Source of the DNA: Paracoccaceae bacterium
GTDB taxonomy: Bacteria; Pseudomonadota; Alphaproteobacteria; Rhodobacterales; Rhodobacteraceae
NCBI GenBank assembly: GCA_024742835.1
Contig: JANSXS010000024.1
Span: 1 to 45,390 of the forward strand
Length of the DNA stretch: 45,390 nt
Reading direction: 5' to 3'
Position 1 is the first letter of the stretch, and each line of letters starts with the position of its first letter. Of the stretch, positions 16,600 through 25,424 are shown piece by piece. The notes beneath the pieces were generated by a model that had not been told where the DNA came from, did no database searches, and was given only the letters and a program-made list of their open reading frames with translations. The position numbers and the translations under genes are program-made.

Positions 16600-18191
16600 A
16601 GCGGTTCACCGCGCTTTACACGGCCATCGACCAGACCACCAAAACCACCGTCAAGGTCAACGAGTTGGCGCGCTATTTTGCGGCGGCCCCCGACGATGAC
16701 CGGCTGTGGACGGTGGCGCTTTTCTCGGGCCGTCGGCCCCGGCGCGCCATCACCACGACCCGCCTGCGCGAATGGGCTGCCGAGCGCGCGGGCATTCCGC
16801 TCTGGCTGTTCGAGGAAAGCTATCCGATCGTGGGGGACCTGGCCGAGACCATCGCACTCGTGCTGCCGCCACCCACGCGCAACCACGAAAACAGCCTGTC
16901 CGACTGGATCGCGTCGCTCCGCGCGCTTGACAAAAAGGACGATGACGCTCGTAAAACCGCCGTTCTCGCAGCATGGGACCAGATGGAGGCGCAGGAACGG
17001 CTGGTGTTCAACAAGCTGCTGACGGGCGGCTTTCGCGTCGGCGTCAGCCGCAAGCTGATGACCCGCGCCCTTGCACAGGCCACCGGCCGGGACGAGGCCG
17101 AACTCGCCCACCGGCTGATGGGCGACTGGACACCCGACACGACCACCTGGACAACCCTGATCGAGGCACCCGACGCCAGCGCGGACCTGTCGCGACCCTA
17201 TCCCTTTTGCCTTGCCCATGGCCTTGACGACACCCGGCCCGAGGAACTCGGCCCCCCGGATGATTGGTATGCGGAATGGAAGTGGGACGGCATCCGGGGG
17301 CAGCTTATCCGGCGCGGGGGCGAACATTTCGTCTGGTCGCGCGGCGAAGAACTGATGACCGACCGGTTCCCGGAACTGGCCCGCGCGCGCGATCACCTGC
17401 CCGACGGCACCGTGATCGACGGCGAGGTTGTGGCATGGGACGGCACAGGCCCGATGCCGTTCAACGCGCTACAAAAGCGCATCGGGCGCAAGCGCGCGCC
17501 GAAAAAGCTGTTGGCCGAGGCGCCAGTCCTGCTGCTGGCTTACGACCTGCTCGAAGAGCAGGGCGACGATCTGCGCGACCTGCCTTTTGCCACGCGCCGC
17601 GCCCGGCTTGACGCACTCCTGATGGACCTGCCCCAGGAGGCCCCGCTGCGTGCGTCCCCGCTCCTGCCCTTCCCCACATGGCACGATCTGAGCGAGACAC
17701 GCGCGCAAGCGCGCGGCGCGCGGGCAGAGGGGCTGATGCTCAAACGCAAGGACAGCCCCTACCACGCGGGCCGCAAAAAAGGCGATTGGTGGAAATGGAA
17801 ACTTGATCCGCTGACCATAGACGCGGTGATGATCTACGCCCAACAGGGCCATGGCCGCCGCGCCAATCTGTTTACCGACTTCACCTTTGCGGTGCGCGCG
17901 GGCAACGATCTGGTGCCCTTCACCAAGGCCTATTCCGGCCTGACCGATGCCGAATTCCGCAAGATCACCGCCTGGGTGCGCAAGAACACACTGCAACGCT
18001 TTGGCCCGGTGCGCCAGGTAAAACCCGAACATGTGTTCGAGATCGCCTTCGAGGGCATTCATCAAAGCCCACGGCATAAATCCGGCGTTGCCCTGCGGTT
18101 TCCCCGCATGAAACGCTGGCGTCACGATAAACCCTTGAACGAGGCCAACACGCTGGACGACCTGCACCAGCTTCTGGCGCAGTATGGCTAA
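16596..18191 (+). CDS. ATP-dependent DNA ligase (exonuclease-associated type)
   Basis: A 531-aa ligase. The N-terminal DNA-binding helical domain covers roughly residues 1-200. The nucleotidyltransferase domain carries the adenylation lysine K229 in EWKWDGIRG (motif I, KxDG) and 'VIDGEVVAWD' (motif III). Motif V is in 'GLMLKRKDSPY' and 'GDWWKWKLDP'. An OB-fold follows to the C-terminus. It seals nicks in a repair role separate from the NAD-dependent LigA. It is coupled to the exonuclease upstream, but the usual lhr and pdeM partners are absent, and the next gene points the other way. Confidence 0.94.
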   Translation: MKRFTALYTAIDQTTKTTVKVNELARYFAAAPDDDRLWTVALFSGRRPRRAITTTRLREWAAERAGIPLWLFEESYPIVGDLAETIALVLPPPTRNHENSLSDWIASLRALDKKDDDARKTAVLAAWDQMEAQERLVFNKLLTGGFRVGVSRKLMTRALAQATGRDEAELAHRLMGDWTPDTTTWTTLIEAPDASADLSRPYPFCLAHGLDDTRPEELGPPDDWYAEWKWDGIRGQLIRRGGEHFVWSRGEELMTDRFPELARARDHLPDGTVIDGEVVAWDGTGPMPFNALQKRIGRKRAPKKLLAEAPVLLLAYDLLEEQGDDLRDLPFATRRARLDALLMDLPQEAPLRASPLLPFPTWHDLSETRAQARGARAEGLMLKRKDSPYHAGRKKGDWWKWKLDPLTIDAVMIYAQQGHGRRANLFTDFTFAVRAGNDLVPFTKAYSGLTDAEFRKITAWVRKNTLQRFGPVRQVKPEHVFEIAFEGIHQSPRHKSGVALRFPRMKRWRHDKPLNEANTLDDLHQLLAQYG

Positions 18192-18212
18192 GGCGCCCCG
18201 AAACGGGGCGCC
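18192..18212. terminator. hairpin between convergent ligase and envelope-protein genes
   Basis: A perfect 8-bp GC stem: ggcgcccc (18192-18199) and ggggcgcc (18205-18212) around a 5-base loop. It lies directly at the ligase stop and 9 bp from the stop of the opposing gene, so it can serve both. T-rich tracts on either side are weak. Confidence 0.65.
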
Positions 18213-18221
18213 GCGTCTGTC

Positions 18222-19214
18222 TTAGCCGCAGGATCCGACCATCGAAACGGCCTCCTCGCGGATGCCTGTCACGGTCAGATCGCAGGAGCCTTCGCCCGTC
18301 GCGACCTCTACCGTTTCACCGACCGCCACGATCTGTGTGTCCAGGCCGTTGATCGCCACCCGCACATCCCCGTTCACGATGCCCGAAACGAAAACGCGCA
18401 TCGCGCCGTCTCCAAGCATCGCCACGCTTCCCATGCCATAGGCATCGCCCAGGATCTCGCTGCCCGGTGCCGCGTCGCAATCCGACGTGATCTCGACCCC
18501 CGCCGCGCTGACACCGCCCAGGCCGACCCGGCAGGCACCGCCGGAATGCTGCGCCACCACCGATTCGCCCACCGCAAGCCGCGTGCTGTCGCGGTTCACC
18601 GACAAGACCGCGGTGCCCTCTTCGGCATCGAATTGCTGAACAAAGGCGCGCACGGCCCCATCGGCAAGGCTTGCCGTCTGCCCCACGCCAAGCGCGTCGC
18701 CGGAGCCTTCAAGCCCCACTGCGTCGGCTGTTTCCGTCGTGGCCTCTGCAACCGCCTCTTGGGTGCTTGCGGCCATGTCCGTCGCCGTCTCTCCAGCCTT
18801 CGCCGGCAGGCTCGCCAGCGCGTTCTCAAGCTGCGCCACCTGTTCGGATGCCGTCTGCGACATGCGCTCGCTGGTCTCGACAATCCGGGATTCAAGGCTT
18901 TCGCTCATCTCGGTCACCTGCGCGCCCAGCGCATCGACCCGCGCGCCCATATCGTTTGAAACCTGCTCACCCAGTGCCGAAACGCTGTCTGCATTCTCTG
19001 CGATGGCCGTTTCCAGCGCCTCGATCCGCTCTGAGAGCGCAACCATCGCCTCGCCATCACCCTGCATGGTTTCCGCCACGCTTGACATCGAACGGTTGAT
19101 CCCGTCCTGTACCTTGCTGTTCAGCGTGGCCGTGGCCAGCATTGCACCGACAAACAGCCCGCCAAGACCAAACCCGGCCCCGATAAAGACCGGGTTCTTT
19201 GTAATTTCGGACAT
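18222..19214 (-). CDS. membrane-anchored coiled-coil protein with duplicated Cys-pair domain
   Basis: A 330-aa protein of unknown function. One N-terminal transmembrane helix (about residues 8-30) anchors it with the bulk outside the cytoplasm. Residues 35-165 are Ala/Glu/Ser-rich and predicted helical or coiled coil. Two tandem domains follow, about 176-246 and 260-329, that align with each other: each begins G[VM]GxxAxLxDGAxRxFV, and each ends with two cysteines 18 residues apart (C228/C246, C311/C329), probably one disulfide per domain. I chose the start MSEITKN at 19214, which opens just before the membrane helix. No family name is recognised. Confidence 0.8.
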   Translation of the reverse strand: MSEITKNPVFIGAGFGLGGLFVGAMLATATLNSKVQDGINRSMSSVAETMQGDGEAMVALSERIEALETAIAENADSVSALGEQVSNDMGARVDALGAQVTEMSESLESRIVETSERMSQTASEQVAQLENALASLPAKAGETATDMAASTQEAVAEATTETADAVGLEGSGDALGVGQTASLADGAVRAFVQQFDAEEGTAVLSVNRDSTRLAVGESVVAQHSGGACRVGLGGVSAAGVEITSDCDAAPGSEILGDAYGMGSVAMLGDGAMRVFVSGIVNGDVRVAINGLDTQIVAVGETVEVATGEGSCDLTVTGIREEAVSMVGSCG

Positions 19215-19390
19215 GTGATAACCTCCCATTGATGTAAAATGGCCCGGCCCTTGTGCCAGCCCCGTTGCCTTTCAGCATATGGGAATTCGCTCGGCATTTG
19301 CCAGTTTTTTACAGGAAATACCGCCCGATCCATGTACTTCACACCATCTGCACATTACCTCATCCGAAACGGACCAAAAGGAGCGGCCTC

Positions 19391-21205
19391 ATGACAATCA
19401 AACCTGTCTTCGATGCGCATGAACAGGGCAGCGCCGGCAATCTTGGCGACCTGCCGGAGTGGAACCTCGACGATCTTTATACCGGCGAGAACGCGCCGGA
19501 ACTCAAGCGCGATCTGGATTGGCTGGAAGAGGCCTGCGCCGCCTTTGCCGTCGATTACGAAGGCAAGCTGGCCGATCTGGATGCGGAAGGCCTGCTTGAT
19601 TGTATCCGCCGCGATGAACGCATCAGCGGTATCGCGGGGCGCATCATGTCCTTCGCGGGCCTGCGCTATCACCAGAAATCGACCGATGCGTCACGCACCA
19701 AGTTCCTGTCGGATTGTCAGGAAAAGATCACGACGTACACCACGCCGCTGGTCTTCTTTTCGCTCGAACTCAACCGTCTGGAGGAGGACCACCTCAAGAC
19801 GCTTTATGCGCAGAACGCTGATCTGGCCCGCTATGCGCCCGTACTGCGCCGCATCCGCGCAATGCAACCCTATCAGCTTTCCGACGAGCTGGAGAAATTC
19901 CTGCACGATCTGGGCGTGGTGGGCGACGCCTGGGAACGGCTGTTCGATGAAACCATCGCCGGGCTGACCTTTCACGTCGATGGCGAGGAACTGGGGATCG
20001 AGGGCACGCTCAACCTGCTGACCGAGCAGGACCGCGAACCGCGCGAGGCCGCAGCCCGCGAACTGGCCCGCGTTTTCGGCGAAAACATTCGCACCTTTGC
20101 GCGCGTGCACAACACAGCGACCAAGGAAAAAGAGGTGATCGACCGCTGGCGCGGCATGCCCACGCCCCAGACCGGGCGGCACCTTTCCAACGATGTGGAA
20201 CCCGAGGTGGTCGAGGCGCTGCGCAACGCCGTGGTCAACGCCTATCCAAAACTCAGCCACCGCTATTACGAGCTCAAGCGCAAATGGCTGGGGCTGGAGC
20301 GGATGCAGGTCTGGGACCGCAACGCGCCGCTGCCCATCGAGACCAAGAAAACCATCGACTGGCCCACCGCGCGCGGCATGGTGATGGAGGCATATGCGGG
20401 CTTCGATCCGCGAATGGGAGACCTCGCTACGCCGTTTTTCGACAAGGGCTGGATCGACGCGGGCGTGAAGCCCGGCAAAGCGCCGGGTGCCTTCGCGCAC
20501 CCCACCGTCACGGATGTGCATCCTTACGTGATGCTCAACTACCTTGGCAAACCGCGCGATGTCATGACGCTGGCGCATGAGTTGGGCCACGGCGTGCATC
20601 AGGTGCTGGCGGCGGATCAGGGCGAATTGCTGTCGTCAACCCCGCTCACGCTGGCAGAAACGGCATCGGTCTTTGGCGAGATGCTCACCTTCCGCCGGAT
20701 GCTCGACGGCGCGACCAATGACACCGAACGCAAGGTGCTTCTGGCCGGCAAGGTCGAGGACATGATCAACACGGTCGTGCGGCAGATCGCCTTCTACGAT
20801 TTCGAATGCAAACTGCACGATGCCCGCCGCGGCGGCGAACTCACACCCGAGGATATCGGCGCGCTCTGGATGTCGGTGCAGGGCGAATCGCTTGGCCCGG
20901 CCTTTGACTTCATGGACGGGTACGAGCATTTCTGGGCTTACATCCCGCATTTCGTGCACTCGCCCTTCTATGTCTACGCTTATGCCTTTGGCGATGGATT
21001 GGTGAACGCGCTTTATGCCGTCTACGAGGAAAACCCCGAAGGCTTTCAGGACAAATATTTCGACATGCTCCGCGCGGGTGGCTCGAAACACCATTCCGAG
21101 CTTTTGGCCCCTTTCGGCCTCGATGCCACAGATCCGGCCTTCTGGGACAAGGGCCTGTCGATGATCTCCAGCTTCATCGACGAGCTGGAGGCGATGGAAG
21201 ACTGA
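19391..21205 (+). CDS. pepF: M3 family oligoendopeptidase F
   Basis: A 604-aa cytoplasmic zinc metallopeptidase that degrades peptides of roughly 7-17 residues. The catalytic motif is HELGH at residues 396-400 (in TLAHELGHGVHQ), with the third zinc ligand in 'LAETASVFGEM' about 25 residues on. The C-terminal 'FVHSPFYVYAYAFGDGLVNA' is typical of M3B enzymes. AAGGAG lies well placed before the ATG at 19391. A longer frame from 19253 has no support. A small membrane protein gene follows after 3 bp and is probably co-transcribed. Confidence 0.95.
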   Translation: MTIKPVFDAHEQGSAGNLGDLPEWNLDDLYTGENAPELKRDLDWLEEACAAFAVDYEGKLADLDAEGLLDCIRRDERISGIAGRIMSFAGLRYHQKSTDASRTKFLSDCQEKITTYTTPLVFFSLELNRLEEDHLKTLYAQNADLARYAPVLRRIRAMQPYQLSDELEKFLHDLGVVGDAWERLFDETIAGLTFHVDGEELGIEGTLNLLTEQDREPREAAARELARVFGENIRTFARVHNTATKEKEVIDRWRGMPTPQTGRHLSNDVEPEVVEALRNAVVNAYPKLSHRYYELKRKWLGLERMQVWDRNAPLPIETKKTIDWPTARGMVMEAYAGFDPRMGDLATPFFDKGWIDAGVKPGKAPGAFAHPTVTDVHPYVMLNYLGKPRDVMTLAHELGHGVHQVLAADQGELLSSTPLTLAETASVFGEMLTFRRMLDGATNDTERKVLLAGKVEDMINTVVRQIAFYDFECKLHDARRGGELTPEDIGALWMSVQGESLGPAFDFMDGYEHFWAYIPHFVHSPFYVYAYAFGDGLVNALYAVYEENPEGFQDKYFDMLRAGGSKHHSELLAPFGLDATDPAFWDKGLSMISSFIDELEAMED

Positions 21206-21208
21206 TCC

Positions 21209-21445
21209 ATGGCCGGTAAAGGCCGCGTAAACCATAGCTGGCGCAACCGGATGCGCCGGCTTTTGGTGCGTATTCGCGCCCGCGTGCCGCCCGGCCTGCG
21301 CTTGGTTCTCGGCCTGCTTTTGATCATCGGCGGCGTCTTCGGCTTCCTGCCGGTTCTTGGGTTCTGGATGGTTCCCCTCGGGCTCGCCGTCGTCGCGCTT
21401 GATCTTGGCCCGCTCTGGCGCAAGTGGCGCACGCCAAGGGATTAA
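21209..21445 (+). CDS. small membrane protein, PGPGW-like
   Basis: A 78-aa protein with a very basic N-terminus (RNRMRRLLVRIRARV) followed by two hydrophobic segments (residues about 31-50 and 52-67) and a basic tail. The 'LGFWMVPLGLAVVALDLG' stretch resembles small putative transmembrane proteins of the PGPGW family. It starts 3 bp after pepF, so translation is probably coupled. Function is unknown. Confidence 0.75.
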   Translation: MAGKGRVNHSWRNRMRRLLVRIRARVPPGLRLVLGLLLIIGGVFGFLPVLGFWMVPLGLAVVALDLGPLWRKWRTPRD

Positions 21446-21463
21446 AGCGCCTCGCGCCGCGCG

Positions 21464-21733
21464 TCATTTCAACTGACTGTCCTTTGAGCCGCGTCGATTG
21501 ATCCCGCCGCGCAGGGCGTGTCCGCCGTCACGGTCCTGTTGGCAATCAATGCACAGCTTGACGCCCGGAATCGCCGTCCGTCGCGGCTCGGGGATCTCCT
21601 CTTCGCATTCCGCGCAGTGGGTCAGGCTTTCACCTGTAGGCTGCCTTGCCGCCTTCAGCCGTGCCAGCTCATCCGCTATCGAGGCTTCGATTTGCTCGCT
21701 CACCGCGCCGTCGCGCGTCCATCCCCCAGCCAT
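21464..21733 (-). CDS. DksA/TraR-type C4 zinc-finger protein
   Basis: An 89-aa protein with the TraR-like zinc finger C-x2-C-x17-C-x2-C ('CAECEEEIPEPRR', then LCIDCQ), preceded by a short helix ('IEASIADELARLKAARQ'). Short members of this family bind the RNA polymerase secondary channel, though not all are shown to act on transcription. The start at 21733 has AGGAG upstream; a longer frame to 21793 has no such site. It lies downstream of the lipoprotein hydrolase on the same strand. Confidence 0.88.
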   Translation of the reverse strand: MAGGWTRDGAVSEQIEASIADELARLKAARQPTGESLTHCAECEEEIPEPRRTAIPGVKLCIDCQQDRDGGHALRGGINRRGSKDSQLK

Positions 21734-21789
21734 GCCGCTCTCCTTTTTGTATTGCGGACAATCGCGACGACATACTTTCCCGCACGTGA

Positions 21790-22827
21790 TCAAGGCGTCG
21801 CGGTCAGCACCATGTAATCGGTAAACGCCTGAATGCCCTGTCCCACCTGTTCCATCATGCCGCGCAAGATCCGTATCGCGGATGGCGAGGTCGCGGGCAC
21901 CGTATGGCCGAACGCTTCACCATCCGAAAGACGGCTGAAATCAATCACCTTCACCGGCAACCCGGCAACCGCCGCAGGCCCGTCGATCACACCAAGACGC
22001 GGCTTGCGCCCGGTGATAAAGGCCGCCAACCCAAGAGCCCGATCCTGTTGACTGACAAAAATCAGGAAAGGCTGCGGCAATGTTCCGATCACCTGCGCCT
22101 GCTGGCGAAAGAGATCCGGGTCGATATCGGGCGACATCAGAACGACACCGCTGATCCGGTTCAAAAGCTGCCGGTCGCCACGCAGCGCCGCCTGTCGCAT
22201 CACTTCCATAACCAGATGCGCCCCCATGGAATGGGCCAGCAACAACACACGTTCGTCGCTGCGCGCGGTCAACTGGCCCAGCAGATCCTCAAGCGCATCG
22301 CGCGCGAACAAAACGCTGTCACGATCATAGATATAGCCCCGTGCATCCCCCGCCGACGGCCAGGAAAACAGTACCGGCGCATCCGGGATGCGGAAATCGA
22401 CCTGCATCTGCGCCAGCCGGAACATCGCATCGGACAAGGTGTTGTTGTAGCCGTGCACGAAGACCGAGGTTTCCTTGGCGTTTCGTGTGCTTCGGACCGC
22501 TTTCAGGAAATCCGAACCTCCTGGCAGCACCTTCGTTTCCGAGACCACGAAATGCCTGGCAGGATCGGTGTCGCCCTGCGACCACTCTATTCGGCCCGGT
22601 TGATGCGTCGGCGGTACCGAGATATCCACGCGGAAATAGTTGAGATGCCGTTGCCGCTCCTGTCCGAACATCGGCCCGGTCTTGTCGAAGGGCCGCTGCA
22701 TCGCCACATGCATCCGAACAAGATCGCCATCGGGGTCAGCGATGCCGCGCTGCGCCACCAGATGCGGCGCACAGGCAGGAAGACCCGCCAGCAGGACCAC
22801 AAGACAGGCCAGATGTATCCGCCGCAT
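21790..22827 (-). CDS. alpha/beta-fold lipoprotein hydrolase (DUF900-like)
   Basis: A 345-aa protein. The N-terminus is a lipoprotein signal with lipobox LPAC and lipidated C19. 'SVFVHGYNNTLSDAMFRLAQ' is the family's first block and the nucleophile serine sits in LLAHSMGAHLV. The closing histidine is probably the one in 'GEAFGHTVPAT'. Proteins of this type are uncharacterised esterase-like hydrolases. I use the start at 22827 because it opens directly on the signal peptide and has a purine-rich site. It lies downstream of rpoH on the same strand after 71 bp. Confidence 0.88.
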   Translation of the reverse strand: MRRIHLACLVVLLAGLPACAPHLVAQRGIADPDGDLVRMHVAMQRPFDKTGPMFGQERQRHLNYFRVDISVPPTHQPGRIEWSQGDTDPARHFVVSETKVLPGGSDFLKAVRSTRNAKETSVFVHGYNNTLSDAMFRLAQMQVDFRIPDAPVLFSWPSAGDARGYIYDRDSVLFARDALEDLLGQLTARSDERVLLLAHSMGAHLVMEVMRQAALRGDRQLLNRISGVVLMSPDIDPDLFRQQAQVIGTLPQPFLIFVSQQDRALGLAAFITGRKPRLGVIDGPAAVAGLPVKVIDFSRLSDGEAFGHTVPATSPSAIRILRGMMEQVGQGIQAFTDYMVLTATP

Positions 22828-22898
22828 TTTCACTCTGCCTCTAAACCTTTCGCCGACCACTGCAACGGGGCCAGAGTACAGGTCCGGATCGGGTTTAC

Positions 22899-23795
22899 TC
22901 AAGCGTTTGCAGCCATGCCTTTTTCCTCGGCAAGCCCACGCATACGCTTTTGCAGTTTTTCAAAGGCCCGCACCTCGATCTGGCGGATCCGCTCACGGCT
23001 CACGTCATACTGGCCCGAAAGTTCCTCCAGCGTCACGGCGGTCTCGCTCAGACGTCGTTGGGTCAGAATGTCCTTTTCACGGTCGTTCAACACATCCATC
23101 GCCTCAACCAGCAATTCGCGGCGGGCTTCAAGTTCGTCACGCTGCTCGTAATCCTCGGCCGTGTTGGCATCCTCGTCTTCCAGCCAATCCTGCCACTGCA
23201 TGGTGCCTTCGCCCTCTTGGCCCACCGTGGCATTGAGCGAAGCGTCGCCCCCCGACATACGCCGGTTCATCGAGATGACCTCGTCTTCGGTCACACCCAG
23301 ATCGGTCGCGATCTGCTTGACGTTTTCCGGGCGCAGATCGCCGTCTTCCAAAGCGCCGATGCGCGCCTTGGCCTTGCGCAGGTTGAAAAACAGCTTTTTC
23401 TGCGCACTCGTCGTGCCCAGTTTCACCATCGACCAGCTGCGCAGGATATACTCCTGGATGCTGGCGCGGATCCACCACATCGCATAGGTCGCAAGACGAA
23501 AGCCTCGTTCGGGGTCGAACCGTTTGACGGCCTGCATCAGGCCGACATTCGCCTCTGAAATCACCTCTGCCTGAGGCAAGCCGTAACCGCGATAGCCCAT
23601 GGCGATTTTCGCCGCCAGCCGCAGGTGGCTTGTGACCATCTTGTGCGCGGCCTCGGTATCCTGCTCCTCGACCCACCGCTTGGCCAGCATGTATTCTTCC
23701 TCTGGCTCCAGTAGCGGGAATTTGCGGATCTCCTGCAAATACCTGTTCAGCCCGGCCTCGGGTGACGGTGCGGGAAGATTGCCATAATTGCTCAA
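22899..23795 (-). CDS. rpoH: RNA polymerase heat-shock sigma factor RpoH
   Basis: A sigma-32 of about 298 aa. The diagnostic RpoH box 'AQKKLFFNLRKAK' is present. Region 2 reads 'FDPERGFRLATYAMWWIRAS' and region 4.2 'YDVSRERIRQIEVRAFEKLQ'. I propose the TTG at 23793-23795 as start: GGAGG lies 9 bases upstream and the product then begins with the family-typical SNYGNLPAPSPE. The alternative ATG at 23816 adds seven residues but lacks a site. A sigma-70-like promoter lies 36 bases upstream. Confidence 0.93.
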   Translation of the reverse strand: MSNYGNLPAPSPEAGLNRYLQEIRKFPLLEPEEEYMLAKRWVEEQDTEAAHKMVTSHLRLAAKIAMGYRGYGLPQAEVISEANVGLMQAVKRFDPERGFRLATYAMWWIRASIQEYILRSWSMVKLGTTSAQKKLFFNLRKAKARIGALEDGDLRPENVKQIATDLGVTEDEVISMNRRMSGGDASLNATVGQEGEGTMQWQDWLEDEDANTAEDYEQRDELEARRELLVEAMDVLNDREKDILTQRRLSETAVTLEELSGQYDVSRERIRQIEVRAFEKLQKRMRGLAEEKGMAANA

Positions 23796-23830
23796 GCCAC
23801 GGTCCCTCCGATGCATAACGTGTTAACATT

Positions 23831-23859
23831 CATCTAGGCACAGCTTTTCCGTCTTTCAA
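23831..23859 (-). promoter_or_regulatory. rpoH: rpoH promoter
   Basis: On the minus strand TTGAAA (23854-23859) and TAGATG (23831-23836) are exactly 17 bases apart. The -35 read as CTTGAA also matches the sigma-32 -35 element, but the downstream half does not fit CCCCAT at the right spacing. Housekeeping recognition is more likely than autoregulation. Confidence 0.55.
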
Positions 23860-24047
23860 GAAGAGTGAACCAGATGGTTTAACACGATATGCACCCCGAT
23901 CCAGCCTTTTTCCAACAAAGCCGGTTTCAGTCACGCAAGCGTGCAAAACATGTCACAATCGGCCGCAGGTGCGGGCCAATATGCCAAAGACGCTTACTCT
24001 ACATGGCAAACACGCAACCCGAACCGGCGGTTCCCTTGGGCACCGCG

Positions 24048-25082
24048 TCAGGGTTGCCCCGTGCGCAGCGCCTCCAGCAGGGCGGTCAGGTCTGGCGGCA
24101 TCGCCGCCTCGAAGCGCATCATCTCACCGCTGACCGGATGCTCGAATCCCAAAACTGCCGCATGAAGCGCCTGTCGTTCAAAATCCCGAGCCGCCAAAAT
24201 GCCCGCTTCCGTCATCGCCTTGGCATTCCATTTGCGACGCCCGCCATAAACAGGGTCGCCCACAAGCCCATGGCCCGCATGGGCCAGATGCACCCGGATC
24301 TGGTGCGTGCGGCCCGTCTCAAGCCAGCATTCGACCAAAGCCGCCTGCGCCGGTTTACCAAAGCTTTCGACCACGCGCGCCCGTGTCACCGCGTGTCGCC
24401 CCCCCTGAAAGATGACAGCCTGACGTTGTCGGTCTGTCTTGTGGCGGGCAAGCTGCGTGGTCAACTTGACGATGTTTCCCTGCTCGAAGCTGACGCCGCG
24501 CACGCCCTTGAGGCGGGGATCGGCGGTGTCCGGCCGCCCGTTTACCACCGCGTAATACTTCCGCTCTACGCTATGGGCCTCGAACTGATGCGCCAGCCCG
24601 TGATGCGCGCGGTCCGATTTGGCCACGACCAGAAGCCCGCTTGTATCCTTGTCGATCCGGTGAACGATCCCCGGACGCCGCTCACCGCCCACCCCGGACA
24701 AAGCACCGCCAAAATGGTGCAACAGGGCGTTGACAAGGGTGCCATCCGGGCTGCCCGGTGCAGGGTGCACGACCATGCCGGCGGGCTTGTCGATCACGAT
24801 CAGATCGGCGTCTTCGTGAAGAATGGCCAGCGCGATGTCCTGCGGGCACGTTGCCACCTCGGCGGGCACGGGCACGGTGATCTCGACAATATCGCCCTCG
24901 GCCACGCGCGCCTTGGGATCCTGTGCCACGGCCCCATTCAGGCACACCTGTCCGGCGGCGATCAGCCGCGCAAGCCGTGTGCGCGACAACGCGGCATCCT
25001 CTGGTACATCGCGGGCCAACGCCTTATCAAGACGCGGCGGCGGATCGGCCGCGATCCTGACCGATAAGGGGCGTGTTTCCAT
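24048..25082 (-). CDS. rluD: 23S rRNA pseudouridine synthase, RluA/RluD family
   Basis: A 344-aa enzyme that makes pseudouridines in 23S rRNA (helix 69 if true RluD). The S4 domain lies at the N-terminus ('SRTRLARLIAAGQVCLNG'). The catalytic aspartate is D144 in GIVHRIDKDTSGLLV. 'ECWLETGRTHQIRVHLAHAG' and 'GDPVYGG' are the later conserved blocks. The start codon overlaps that of the divergent DUF6476 gene in a single CATG, so each gene's 5' signals lie inside the other. RluD rather than RluC is favoured by the overall pattern but not proven. Confidence 0.93.
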   Translation of the reverse strand: METRPLSVRIAADPPPRLDKALARDVPEDAALSRTRLARLIAAGQVCLNGAVAQDPKARVAEGDIVEITVPVPAEVATCPQDIALAILHEDADLIVIDKPAGMVVHPAPGSPDGTLVNALLHHFGGALSGVGGERRPGIVHRIDKDTSGLLVVAKSDRAHHGLAHQFEAHSVERKYYAVVNGRPDTADPRLKGVRGVSFEQGNIVKLTTQLARHKTDRQRQAVIFQGGRHAVTRARVVESFGKPAQAALVECWLETGRTHQIRVHLAHAGHGLVGDPVYGGRRKWNAKAMTEAGILAARDFERQALHAAVLGFEHPVSGEMMRFEAAMPPDLTALLEALRTGQP

Positions 25083-25392
25083 GACCGAAAATCCAGAGCC
25101 TCAGCCGGTTGATCCGGCCCTTGTAAAATATCTGCGCATCCTGGTCACGACGCTGACCGTCACCATGATCGCCGGTGTTGTAGTGATCATCGGTCTGCTT
25201 GTCACCCGTTTCGCGACCGACAGCAGCCCCGCTTTTCCGGCGCGGATCACGCTGCCCGACGGCACCACAGCCACCGCCTTTACCCGCGGTCAGGGGTGGT
25301 ATGCCGTTGTCACGCAGGCCGATGAAATCCTGATTTTCGACGGCACCACCGGATCTCTGAGGCAAACCATCGAGATAAACAACACGCCGTGA
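25081..25392 (+). CDS. DUF6476 family membrane protein
   Basis: A 103-aa protein with one transmembrane helix (about residues 22-45, 'LVTTLTVTMIAGVVVIIGLL') and a short extracytoplasmic beta-rich domain ('RITLPDGTTATAFTRGQGWY', 'TQADEILIFDGTTG'). It is common in Rhodobacterales and has no known function. AAGGGG lies 11 bases before the ATG, within the rluD coding strand. Its first codon shares two bases with the rluD start codon on the opposite strand. Confidence 0.85.
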   Translation: MTENPEPQPVDPALVKYLRILVTTLTVTMIAGVVVIIGLLVTRFATDSSPAFPARITLPDGTTATAFTRGQGWYAVVTQADEILIFDGTTGSLRQTIEINNTP

Positions 25393-25424
25393 GCATCGGC
25401 AAAGACCAAAATTTCAGAGGGAAA

